From the NCBI GenBank assembly GCA_000969725.1, contig JXSR01S010469.1: a stretch of 21,729 bases of DNA; one strand, written 5' to 3'. Below the pieces are notes generated by a model, which saw only the letters and a program-made list of their open reading frames with translations, was not told the origin of the DNA and searched no databases. The translations under genes were made by a program, and so were the position numbers. The stretch is from Ophiothrix spiculata. Taxonomy: Eukaryota; Echinodermata; Ophiuroidea; Amphilepidida; Ophiotrichidae. Below, one piece after another: positions 1 to 9,632 of this stretch (position 1 is its first letter; every line of letters begins with the position of its first letter).

Positions 1-900
1 ACAAAATATGCTTTAAAATGCTTATTGAACAGAAGCAAATCTATTGCACAGACTTAAACTTTTCAAACACTTTTTACAAATAAGTTATGCATGAAATACA
101 AAAAATAAAAATTGTTTATCAAAATCCTTAAAAAACGATGCGGGAGGGGACGAAAAACATGTTTATTTTTTTACTCGGCCTGAACTCAATTTAAATCTAT
201 AGCATATTGCCTCATCACAATTGCCCCAATGAAAGGTTATATAGAAGTATCGGGTTTCATCTACTTCATTTTTTGTTTGTCTTTATTTCCATAAAAATAC
301 AGTATACAGTAAAAAATAACAAAATCAAAAACATCTTATGGAGGAATAAACTGGAAAGACAAAATACCCTGTTAATAGCTTCCCCTAATAAATACACCAT
401 ACGTATATACATGGCATGGCAAAAATCGCAAAACAAAAAGAGAAAGCTGTAGCATTAGATAAATTCTGTTTAATTCTTTTAATTGTACTTTTAAATAAGG
501 GATTTTTTTGTAAAGCGAAACATTTGGGCAGTTTTTTAATGTATTTGGAAGCGAGTTCCAAAAGTTTTTTGCTGTTAGTTGTGTTAAGGTCATTGACATG
601 CTGTGTTGAATAGCTAAGAACATCAAAGCGTTTTGTGAAGTATTCCTCAAAAAGACACAGGAAGCTCACAAATCAAGAATTTGTACATAAATAAACACTT
701 CAGCACTCTCAGTAAAAAAAAAGAGCTATTAAGAAGCCCTTTTTGTCCTACTGGGAGAACCCTTTCGTCTAAAAGGTTCTGACAAGAACTTTTGATTATT
801 CTTTGTAAAGCCTTTAAAAATTTAAGTAGGCCCTCATGCCCTAATTTGTAACCGTCAATTTCAAACGAGCCGTAAATGCAAACTTTATTTTGCACTGCAG
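1..900. other. AT-rich noncoding stretch, no gene recognised
   Basis: Both strands hold open stretches of 60-95 codons (for example 385-669 and 647-895 on minus, 416-613 on plus). They overlap each other in several frames, resemble no family I know, and are no longer than chance predicts at this base composition. The minus frame at 647-895 begins at GTG rather than ATG and follows an AG-ending pyrimidine-rich stretch on that strand, so a decayed exon cannot be excluded. I see no repeat or RNA gene here. Confidence 0.6.
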
Positions 901-3050
901 GTGAAAATTCGTGTCAAGGTCATAATTTGCCAAAATTGATTTTTTTTTGACACATTCACAATCATTGTGCTTACTTCAAAACATCAGCAAAGTTTCATTT
1001 CAAGAAAATGATGGGAAATATGAAATATATCTGTATATTTTGAAGACAACCAACAGAAAATACAGGGCTTATTAATATTTGAACGCATCTATCTTAGTTA
1101 TGCATTTTACTGCCTGACAACCTTTGACAGAGCAATACTTGACTGAAAAGTCCAGTCCAATAGAAGTTCATCGAGGTGTCATTTTAATCCTTATGGCATG
1201 TTTTCGCAAATAGTGTAAAAAGTGAAAATGACAAGAGGCTGCATAACAGTTGGTATGGTATGGACGGTCTCATTTACCTTCTGTCTTCACATAACCTGCA
1301 AATGTAGGGAAAAGAAGACATAGTTAGTCCTCAAAAGTATTTACACATTTTTTTCGTCATTTAGAACATCTTCTTGCTATTGCTGCCTAAAATTATCCCC
1401 CAGAAAACGGGAGCATGGAATCATATGTAGACGTGATCTTCTTGGCAAGTCACAGATACCGGTTTACTATTAGTATCACTGCATAAAGTAGCGATGTGTT
1501 TTCTTAGTGGAAGTACTTGTTTCAAATTCTAATTAAGTTAGCCTATCAACCGTACACACTCTATAAAAAATTAAGAATTTGATTTCATTTGTCAACTCCC
1601 AAAAGACAGTCAATATGAGGTTTGTATTTCATTTGATATATGTGAACAGATATTTCCACATAATTGAGTCTTTCATAGTAAAGTGAGAACGAAAAATTAT
1701 CCTTAAGTGACTTCTCAGTTGTTGTGTTTGTTGTATATATACAAAAGACGCTAACTAAAACCGTGATGTAATGCAATTCTAACATTTAATCAAAGTACCT
1801 ACTTAAGTTAAGCTACAATAACAAGATATGATTTAACATTCTAACTTTCGGATATCTGATTTTACTGTACTAACATCAATCGTGTTAATTTTATACATAT
1901 CCATATTTAATCTACTGGATGCATTTATATTAACAAATATGCTGCAATCGTTTGCATGTTGCTGCGATTCTAATTCCACTGGCGTACAAAACGTCCAAAA
2001 GAAGAGTACTTATTTCACAGTCTCGTTTTCTACAAAAACGAATACAAACATAATGGCCCCAACCCCTGTCCCTCTTTTCCCCATTTTTATCTACCAATTT
2101 CAATTTTGATTTGTTTTCACAGTTACATTATGATTTTTGAAGACCGAATCTGATCCAATGTCCATTTGAAGAACGTCACTCAAATATATAAAATAAATGC
2201 AGGTGATTTATAGTGCACTACGCCTCCCCCTGACTTGTACTTCCACGCGGCCTCAGCACACTTTACAGAGCATATACAATTAGTTCTAATCATTGGGTTA
2301 AATCACTACCTGGACTCCTTGGGGCCAAAGGGCGTACTGCGGCTTTACATAATTTGGCCCAACCCTAGCTTGAGCAATTCACACCCTCATAGAATATACA
2401 GTTTTCGCACACTCAGCTCCAGCTGAACTCGAACGCTAAACGATCAATACAGCTCATGTTTAACATCATTCTTTAGGAAGGTTAAATATACTTAACAACA
2501 TGATCTCTTCAATAAAATACCGTATATTGTTAGTAACAAAGAAGTTTAAATTTTAGGATTTAACCATTTATTTCTAGAAATATACTATCACTGATTTTTT
2601 CATTCTCCTTAGAATGAAAAATTCAAAGCACAAAAATAATTGTCTGTTTTACCATAAATGATCAAATTCAACAAGTATGATTATGGATAATTATTTAGTA
2701 GTTGGAAGTACTTTCTAAAAACGCAATGACATCAGTAGATGTTGAGGAAAGTTGAACTTAAGTTTGGTGATCGTGGCTTATGCCTTTAAGATTGCTGATT
2801 ATTGTAGTGTATACACCGCTGTTTGATCACCATTAAATTATAGCCATTTATACCCAAAGACACATTATTGGTGGCGCCATTTGTATAAATCAAGTATCCA
2901 AGCTTTAAGAATCTTTGAACCTTCGTTTTGATGTTTGCCACATGGATAAGTAAAGAGGACCAAAAACAAACTTAATTCATGTTAAAGTCACTCACTAAAT
3001 TTAATTTATGCAATTTTTCATATAATTAATTGCAAAAAATGAAAAAAGCC
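901..3050. other. Noncoding stretch, nothing recognised
   Basis: No reading frame, RNA gene, inverted repeat or direct repeat stands out. At 914-922 there is TCAAGGTCA, an exact ERR/SF-1-type nuclear-receptor half-site, but one such match in DNA of this length is weak evidence. The part around 2200-2430 is somewhat richer in G+C than its surroundings, without other visible structure. Confidence 0.55.
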
Positions 3051-3271
3051 AACAATAATGAAATCTCAAAATATGCAGGCGGTGGCGGACAGGCCATTGC
3101 CACTGCCAATATTTACGAGACACCGGCAATACCAGCCTGTCCATATGAATATTAACGAACTCGTAATCTCCCATATTTGGTCATAAATAACAACACGTGA
3201 CCAGAAAAAACCTCGATCAGTAATAGGATACGAATAACTGTACAAAAAATTAGGTTTTGATAAGAAGAAAT

Positions 3272-3291
3272 GGGGTTCACGCGTGAGCCCC
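3272..3291. repeat. 20-base near-perfect palindrome
   Basis: The sequence GGGGTTCACGCGTGAGCCCC reads the same on both strands except for one mismatched pair. It is centred on ACGCGT, in a locally G+C-richer island (about 3066-3300). It could form a cruciform or bind a dimeric protein. No function can be assigned. Confidence 0.5.
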
Positions 3292-3378
3292 AATGGATTT
3301 AGAGTAATATAATTATGTTTAACTTTGTGACATCGCTTTTGTAATTTATTTGATCAATGTAAAAAAGGAAGTTTTTGT

Positions 3379-3473
3379 AATATTTTCAAAACACAGTTCG
3401 TGGCTCTGCCAATTACGATACACGTAAAATGTATCCCAACGTTTGCGTTTAGAAACCCCTCAGCCTAAATCAA
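3379..3473 (+). repeat. Left copy of a perfect 95-bp direct repeat
   Basis: Base-for-base identical to 4881-4975, in the same orientation, with starts 1502 bp apart. Immediately outside the 95 bp the flanks differ. Upstream there is a faint shared pattern (a GGAA after an A-run, 8 bases before the repeat), which hints at an older and longer homology. The ends are AA and AA rather than TG and CA, and no target-site duplication is visible, so LTR identity is not supported. All frames of the segment contain stops. Confidence 0.97.
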
Positions 3474-4880
3474 GTAAATCGTGTCCTCAGCCGCCTGAAA
3501 ATATGGGCTAAAATAGCGTATTTTTGATCTGAAATTAGCATTTTTTGAGATAAAACGTTAAATGAATTTATGGGAACACATTTAACAGTTCAACACCTTA
3601 TTCCACTGAGAAGTTATTTAACACTTTAACGGCTTGCATTTATTGTAACAGTGCATTTTTGTCGAAAAATTAATAAATGAACTGGTGCAATAGCAAAGTT
3701 TTAACACTTTATTGTGAATAATTGCACCTCCCGGAATAATTGACCTTCGAAAACGAGATACAGTTAAAAGCTTATGCGTGGATGGATTTTATGTGAAAAA
3801 AACGAAAATTGACCTTTTCACCATTTTTTAATTTTCGAGGCCATTGATTAAAAATCTTCATTCACGACTTTCCACTCATTTTGCCAGAGCAACCCACATC
3901 TTATCAGAATAAAAATGCAAAGTACACTGTTATATAAGCTTTTGTTAAAAATAAAACATGTTTCCAGAAGATATAAACAGACTAATCTACGCTGGTGTAA
4001 CTTCATTTTCACAAGATATATGTGATTATTGAAATTAAGTTTGATTTTTATCCTTCAAAAAGTTTACTAGTGACTCGGGGGGAAATATGTTGTTGTTGAT
4101 TGTTATACATAAAGATGAAACTGCGTCACAACAGAATGAATATGCAAGTATCAGAATTACATTAACTGCATACCAATAAGTGAACATGTTATCGACTCTT
4201 TGTTATGCCACTATATTACTTAATCTGAAGTAAATGATTGAAAACATTAATTGTCATGTCAATTTGATTTGAATCTGATACAAATTGAAAACGTGTTTTC
4301 TTTAGATTCTTATAATACGGTATAAATCTATACCAAGGTGTAGCAGTGTATCAAATGCACTGTCCTCGAAAAAATTATGAATAGAACTTTCATTGAATTA
4401 GGAGGGGGGGAGAAATAAAGAAACACCCCTGAATGACGGTTATCGTTTATGAGTTTCTTAACAGCACGTTTCATAATACTCCAATTTGTCTCCTCGGTTA
4501 TTGATCACTCACCTGTTCGTATATTTTATGCCAACAAACTGATCCGAACCTGGTTTTCTTTCTTTTCCATTGTGTTTCTCTGCCCAACTTTGACTTAAGA
4601 ACATGCAAAACACGACAGTCCGATTTAACTTTACATCGAGCCAAGGCAGGCACGTGGGGTTCCATGTAGACGTCTGAAATACGAGGAAATCCCAGGTCAT
4701 CAGGACTGTGAATGATCGCAGGCGTATTCCTCCTAGGGGGACAACCTTAGAAAGATTTTATCGTGTCTGTATTCATGTGATCTATTTTGTCCGGTTTAGT
4801 GTCAGTAAGCCACGATTAGTCAGCAGATATTTGATCCAAGGGATGGCATGTTTGGTGGGGTATAAAAAGGAATTTAAAGG
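3474..4880. other. Spacer between the 95-bp repeats, no gene
   Basis: About 1.4 kb of AT-rich DNA lies between the two identical 95-bp copies. I find no primer-binding site, polypurine tract, polymerase or protease coding, or terminal inverted repeats, so nothing suggests it is the body of a retroelement. A TATA-like TATAAAAAGG lies at 4861-4870, 20 bp before the right copy. The left copy has only a related A-run followed by GGAA in the equivalent place. Confidence 0.55.
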
Positions 4881-4975
4881 AATATTTTCAAAACACAGTT
4901 CGTGGCTCTGCCAATTACGATACACGTAAAATGTATCCCAACGTTTGCGTTTAGAAACCCCTCAGCCTAAATCAA
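4881..4975 (+). repeat. Right copy of the perfect 95-bp direct repeat
   Basis: Identical over 95 bp to 3379-3473. Divergence begins abruptly on both sides: the following bases are TTCTAAC here and GTAAATC at the left copy. Complete identity beside unrelated AT-rich flanks implies a recent copying event, gene conversion between the copies, or strong constraint. Confidence 0.97.
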
Positions 4976-5330
4976 TTCTAACTTGTAGACCCGTATAGCC
5001 GGGTGTGGTGTGGTAGATCCATCGTACACCCACGCCACCCCCCCCCCCTCCATTTGACAATTTACAAAACAGATCCACAAAAATTGCCTAAAAGTCAACC
5101 AACAGATCACTTAAAGCACCAAAACACGTAAATGTAGGTCGTTTCCTAATAAAATAGTACATAAAATGCTTGGAAAACTACTGAAAACGAGCACCAAAGA
5201 GAATATTTTTTTTTTTTTTGAAAAATTTCATTCCTCCGACTGCTATAGTTTTCGCAACCGATCACTTTCTCAATGAAGTAAGTTTTTTGGGATTCCTGGT
5301 ACCTTAATGTACATCTGATTTCACAAAGAT
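4976..5330. other. Noncoding stretch with homopolymer runs
   Basis: Contains a run of 11 C (5038-5048) following a stretch rich in GTGTGG and CACCC (5000-5040), and a run of 14 T (5206-5219). No gene or RNA is recognised. The homopolymers are likely polymorphic in length and prone to sequencing error. Confidence 0.6.
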
Positions 5331-5763
5331 AAAAAAATGTCTTAAATATCTACACGTACCGCAATAAATCCCCATTTAGTTTTATCTATAGCAGAAAAAA
5401 GATGAGTCTAGCCGTTAGTATCGCAATTAAACACTTTTCCCAAATGCCCTATTTATTTTACAAATTGGATATTTATTTAGCTATTGGCTTGAAATGACTT
5501 TAAAAGCTTTTCTTTAGTCATCCTAAAGCATTACATAATTTTGCCTCCACAAACTGCAAACAGAAATGTGTCGTTTGTGTCTATTTAAAACAACTCAATA
5601 TTTTCATTTCATTTATACTACTGCTGTCTGCATTGTCGATTTGACATGATTGTAATTGTTTTGTAGTGATTTTAACCTCATCGATTGTATTAGTATACCT
5701 CAAAGCGCTTTTCTCATTTTAATCAGCCAATATTTACATTCGTGCTATAAATACATTGATACG
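5331..5763 (+). repeat. Diverged long direct repeat, copy A
   Basis: Aligns collinearly with 8458-8862 over its whole length with small gaps, at roughly 70-75 percent identity by eye. Shared landmarks in the same order include ATATCTACACGTAC, GTTAGTAT/ATTAGTAT, CTATTTATT, CTCAATAT, GATTTTAACCTCAT and ATTAGT.TACCTC. Similarity begins abruptly at the left edge; sequence before it is unrelated in the two copies. Neither copy keeps an open frame and no terminal inverted repeats are seen. It could be an old interspersed repeat family, a local segmental duplication, or a duplicated regulatory element. Confidence 0.8.
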
Positions 5764-7740
5764 AAATTAAACTAATACAATTTTAGTCTGGTATTTTTTC
5801 TTTAATCCGAGTGGGTTTATTTTAAGGGTTGCTAAATATACGTAGAATCCAAGTGTGATTGAACTTCATTTCTTATGGTTCTTCCCCATGAGCCTGGAAT
5901 CTGACAGTTTCTTTCCGAATTTAAATTTCGGATTTGTAGCATTCCAATCAAGTGTTTATCCAAGGCCGGCAGCATTTGGTGGGTTTTTTCTTGTGTAGGA
6001 TATTTTACTATTCAACATTTTTTCAAGTCATTTATCTATGAGTTTATGGTTTTGATTAATTGATTAATTAAAAACAACTTCCATATGTTTTCATAAAAAC
6101 ACATTTATATACAATAGTAATGTAATCATCATGACTTTTTACCTCAGTTCAATAAGAAATGATACTCATGACAAAAATTCAATTAAAGAATAAAGAAAAT
6201 ATACCTCGCTTCTGAACGAAATTACTTTTTAATTGTAAAAATACAGTATTTACAAATATAAAAATTAGCAGATAACCATCGAAAGTCTAATTTCACTTCA
6301 ATCTACTCTCATACTAGAATGTTTACATTGAAGTCGCCCATAATGTAAATGTATCATACAAAGTCAAAACACAATATGTGTAAATACAAAACACAATAGA
6401 TACTTCAATAAAATATCCAGTCGTCTTTAATTCACTTTCATACTAGAAAGTTGTATGTGAATAATTTACTATAGAAGATGCTGTTTTTATTTAAATGAAC
6501 AGTTTTGCAGTAATCTATTTGGGTACACGAAAGTAGAAATTGATAGTTCTACTTAGAAACGAAAGTAGCTTGAACGCAATATTAAATGTACGTGCCTTAT
6601 TTTCTCTTTATTATATAAGTGTACACAAACGTCAAAATTGTTGAAATTTATTTTTTGAATATGCAAATGAACTTGAAAATCTTTCTGTATTTTAAATCTA
6701 TTTTAAAAGATTTGAAGTACTGCATATAGTCTAAATTGTAAATAAGTGTAATCTGCTGTGTACTAAGAGCTTTCAAAAGATTAAAGTGATTAATTATGGA
6801 CCTTTTATTAACGTGATTAAGGTTGTGGTTTATATTGTTATGAAAAATATCTATATAGAGAGTTTTATGATTCAAACAGAGTTAAGATAAAGGAATATGA
6901 AAATGATCAATGCACAGATGCCCTACATGTGAAAAAGAATCGGGATTTAAAAATATCAGGGCCTAGAATATATTTAAACACTACCTTTTAAGTGCTTACG
7001 TGTTTCCCAAAACATTCATTCTGTATTTTTCAAAACAAATGAGGGAGAAAGTTCAGGATGACTAAATATTTCAACTCAAAAATTTAACGAACATTTTCTC
7101 ACTTTTGAAATAAACGCTTAACGGGGAAAGTCTTTTAACGATAGATTCACTTCAAGTTCGAAAAGGATTTCCAATATTGCAATTGTATTCAAATTACTAC
7201 TTTTATTGGTGTCATATTATACTGATACAAATATTGCATTCATTTTTATAATGCTTTCTTTAGTTTGTTTTGCATGTTTCAGATTTCACAAGCATTCTGT
7301 TGATCTAAGATATTCTATGTAATAAAAAGTATTGGTTTTTATGTTATTAGTCATTTATAAAAAAAAATGATATATGAAATCTATCTCTACTCTTGGGCGG
7401 CTATTCATGTACATGGATAGGGTTTGTTAAAGAATAATCATCTTCACTATCTCCATTCTGCAACAAGCAGTATACGCATTCAAACTTGAGATAGATTATG
7501 GTAAGGTTAAGAAATAGAATTAGGGTAAAGGTACTGGTTGGGGTCAGTGAGAAACAGAATATTATATCGCATGATAAATTATCAATTTATTTAAAAAAAT
7601 CAAAAATTGAAATTTAATTCCCTTTTTCTGTAATTAGTTTGTTTAATATAGGTATTATGTTTCGATTATAAATGTGTATATTTATGACAAGTGTGTCTCT
7701 GTATTCATGCACGAAATAAATTAATACGCAGTGATTTGGT
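5764..7740. other. Noncoding spacer between duplicate copies
   Basis: Very AT-rich. No gene recognised; the minus frame at 6648-6875 is Asn/Ile/Lys-rich, as expected from AT-rich noncoding DNA. The 10-mer CATACTAGAA occurs at 6310-6319 and 6439-6448 within loosely similar surroundings. It may be the remnant of a small tandem duplication. Confidence 0.55.
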
Positions 7741-7929
7741 CTAAAGCAATCCTTCCTATATTGGTGGTGCACACTTTTCGGGTTTTTCCGACAACAGATT
7801 TTTGTAGCCCAAAATTTGCACCTGCTAAACAGTTGTGGCTCTTGGACACTAGGTGGGTGTAGGACAAGGCACTAAAACAGGGCTAAACAATATTAACATC
7901 ATGCACGACACGATACGCAGACCGTTTTC

Positions 7930-7941
7930 GCCGCCATCTTG
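7930..7941 (-). promoter_or_regulatory. YY1-type site overlapping a possible start codon
   Basis: GCCGCCATCTTG is an exact match to the YY1 consensus (CAAGATGGCGGC on the minus strand). Read on minus it is also a good start context, AAGATGGCGGCG, giving Met-Ala-Ala-Lys-Thr-Val-Cys-Val-Ser-Cys-Arg-Ala before a TGA at 7899-7901. In animal promoters YY1 sites often overlap the first codons (established knowledge). Whether this one is functional or part of a repeat is unknown. Confidence 0.4.
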
Positions 7942-8162
7942 GTGGAGCGCGGACTAGTTTGTGATGTGAACAGGACATCAAAATCGGCTGTAACTCGTGA
8001 TTGATTTCAAATCATGACTTGAAAATTAAACTAAATAAATGTATATTGTATATTCTTGTCATCATTTGTTGTGATCTGGTGTCTGTTGTTACTGCGAAAA
8101 GATTGTAATGTGACGGGACTTTTTGTTTGCCGGCCCATGAAAATTGTGTTGTGAGTATGATA

Positions 8163-8189
8163 TGACGTCACGTGCAAACCCTCTATTGG
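8163..8189. promoter_or_regulatory. CRE / E-box / inverted CCAAT cluster
   Basis: TGACGTCA (8163-8170) is the full palindromic CRE bound by CREB/ATF factors. It overlaps CACGTG (8169-8174), the core E-box bound by bHLH-Zip factors. An inverted CCAAT box (ATTGG, 8185-8189) follows 10 bases later. Together with the YY1-type site about 230 bp away, this is promoter-like. No downstream exon supports a promoter, and the cluster could equally be part of a dispersed repeat. Confidence 0.4.
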
Positions 8190-8457
8190 TAAACCTCTAC
8201 AAATTTGCCGACAGCGGAGCTCGGCTATAGAAAAATGAAATATTGGTGGTGCCTGTGCATCACACACACCAACTCTGGTTACGCCACTGATTACAGTCTC
8301 TTACACAATACAAAACTCCATTTGGCAATGTTGTAGAATACAAGGGATATACTATGGATATCGTAACATGGTCTGATTGCTTACTGAAGAGTATAGACAA
8401 GACTTTGGCACATGATGCGTAAACTGAACAGTTGAATTAACAAGTGATATTTTAAAG

Positions 8458-8862
8458 GAAAAAATTTCTTGAATATCTACACGTACTAATAAATTCTGAT
8501 TTAGTGATAGCTATAAAAGTCATAAAATAAGTCTAACCATTAGTATCTCAATTTAACACTTCCCCAGATGCTCTATTTATTCAGCAAATTTGATATCTAT
8601 TTCGCTTTATTGGTTTGTATAGTACTTGCAATGCATTGGATCATTTGGCCCATAAATAACGCTCAAGAAGAATGTGTCTAGTGTGCTTCTTTGCAACAGC
8701 TCAATATGTTTCACTTTATTTATATAAAAGCTGTCTATAATGCAGTAAGTGACTCGGTTTGTAATTGGTTTATTGATTTTAACCTCATTGACTGCATTAG
8801 TGTACCTCTACCCAAAACAATTAAAATGCAGTATGTGTATTGAAAATACATTGCAAGTTACG
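8458..8862 (+). repeat. Diverged long direct repeat, copy B
   Basis: The partner of 5331-5763 in the same orientation, about 3.1 kb downstream. Conservation is patchy but present from end to end, strongest at the left edge (TATCTACACGTACT) and near 8776-8815 (ATTTTAACCTCATTGACTGC and on to GTGTACCTC). It is about 28 bp shorter than copy A. Sequence beyond both edges does not match, so this is a bounded unit rather than part of a 3-kb tandem duplication. Confidence 0.8.
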
Positions 8863-9167
8863 TTCTTTTCCCTTTAAGAAATCCTGCATAAATAATAATT
8901 GCAATAAATGGAGTCAATGCAAGTAAACATTCGAAATATTTCATTTATCAATAGAATTCAGTCAATTCTCTACTATCAATTTACACAGTCCCACTCTTTT
9001 ATTATTTGACGATTTAAGAGCCATACTCTCACTCTTTTGCTATTACTTAACCATTTAAAAATAATCCCAATGAAAGGTTTTACAAAATTGATTTTTGTAA
9101 TCCTTACAGAGCAAAATACTTTACGTCTTAAAAAAATCTCTAACTTTATTTCTGATCCACACAAGAC
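8863..9167. other. Noncoding stretch, nothing recognised
   Basis: AT-rich sequence between the copy B repeat and the inverted-repeat element. Overlapping open frames on both strands (8976-9227 minus, 9037-9243 plus) run into the neighbouring element and have no recognisable content. Confidence 0.6.
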
Positions 9168-9632
9168 TTTAGGGGGTTGGCATTTTCTTCGGAAAGGGGT
9201 GGGTCTAAAATATACTAGGGAGGTCATAGATTTTTTGACATGAAAATAGGGGGTTCATAAATGTATTTCATTAAAAGTAGAGGGGTTACAAAATAGTATA
9301 TAAAAGTATGTTGGTTTGAAGAAAAATGTCAATATTTCATGGTTTAGTATGCACGAAATCGCACCATTTTGGGTCCTATTTCAACAAATTCCTTAGACTC
9401 CCACTGCAACAATGCTCAGACTCAAAAGTCACTCCTTCCGATATTCAATGTCAAATTTCATTTTGATTCTCATTCCTTCAACATGTGTTGCGGAGGGGGC
9501 ACAAAATAATGGGTGTTGGTAGGGGGACATAAAACTTTCAGCTCTCGGATAGGGGGGTCATGGAAAAAAATGCTGCTGAGTCTCTCCGCTTTTTCGGGAC
9601 CCACCTCTTTCCGAGAAAAATGCCCCCTTTAA
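9168..9632. mobile_element. MITE-like element with terminal inverted repeats
   Basis: The left end (9168-9205) and the reverse complement of the right end (9598-9632) align over about 35 bp. Shared blocks are AGGGGG, CATTTT, TCGGAAAG and GGTGGGTC. The 465-bp interior is marked by recurrent G-runs on the plus strand (GGGGGTTCAT, GGGGGACATAA, GGGGGGTCATGG). There is no transposase coding. The outer tips are TTTAGGGGG and TTAAAGGGGG. No clear target-site duplication is visible, so the superfamily cannot be assigned. G-run elements like this are common in marine invertebrate genomes (general recollection, not a database match). Confidence 0.55.

Larger units (their letters stand above)
7741..8289 (-). 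mobile_element. Possible nonautonomous DNA element with promoter-like motifs
   Basis: This block has more G+C and CpG than its surroundings. Read on the minus strand, its right edge begins CAGTGGCGTAACCAG, which resembles the CAGTGGCGTA-type termini common among animal hAT and related DNA transposons (family recognition from memory). An exact 13-mer, ATATTGGTGGTGC, lies near both edges (7758-7770 and 8240-8252) in direct orientation. I did not find a matching inverted terminus on the left or a clear target-site duplication, so both the element assignment and its left boundary are tentative. The alternative is a genuine CpG-rich promoter or enhancer. Confidence 0.35.

Noticed and set aside
372-895. 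Overlapping minus-strand frames that could suggest one broken protein
   Set aside because: The frames differ, one starts only at GTG, and no family is recognised. The lengths are what chance gives at this base composition.
4861-4870. TATA box (TATAAAAAGG) as a promoter
   Set aside because: Such strings are common in AT-rich DNA, and no exon, initiator or open frame follows at a suitable distance.
3379-4975. LTR retrotransposon or TRIM flanked by 95-bp LTRs
   Set aside because: There are no TG..CA ends, no target-site duplication, no primer-binding site or polypurine tract, and no retroelement coding inside.
3379-4975. CRISPR-type direct repeats
   Set aside because: There are only two copies, 95 bp long and 1.4 kb apart, in what looks like animal DNA.
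7500-7545. Degenerate telomere-like GGGTTA repeats
   Set aside because: Only scattered AGGTTA/AGGGTAA words occur, with no regular unit.
5331-8862. A single 3.1-kb tandem duplication
   Set aside because: Similarity stops at both edges of the 400-bp copies. Sequence before 5331 and 8458, and after 5763 and 8862, does not align.
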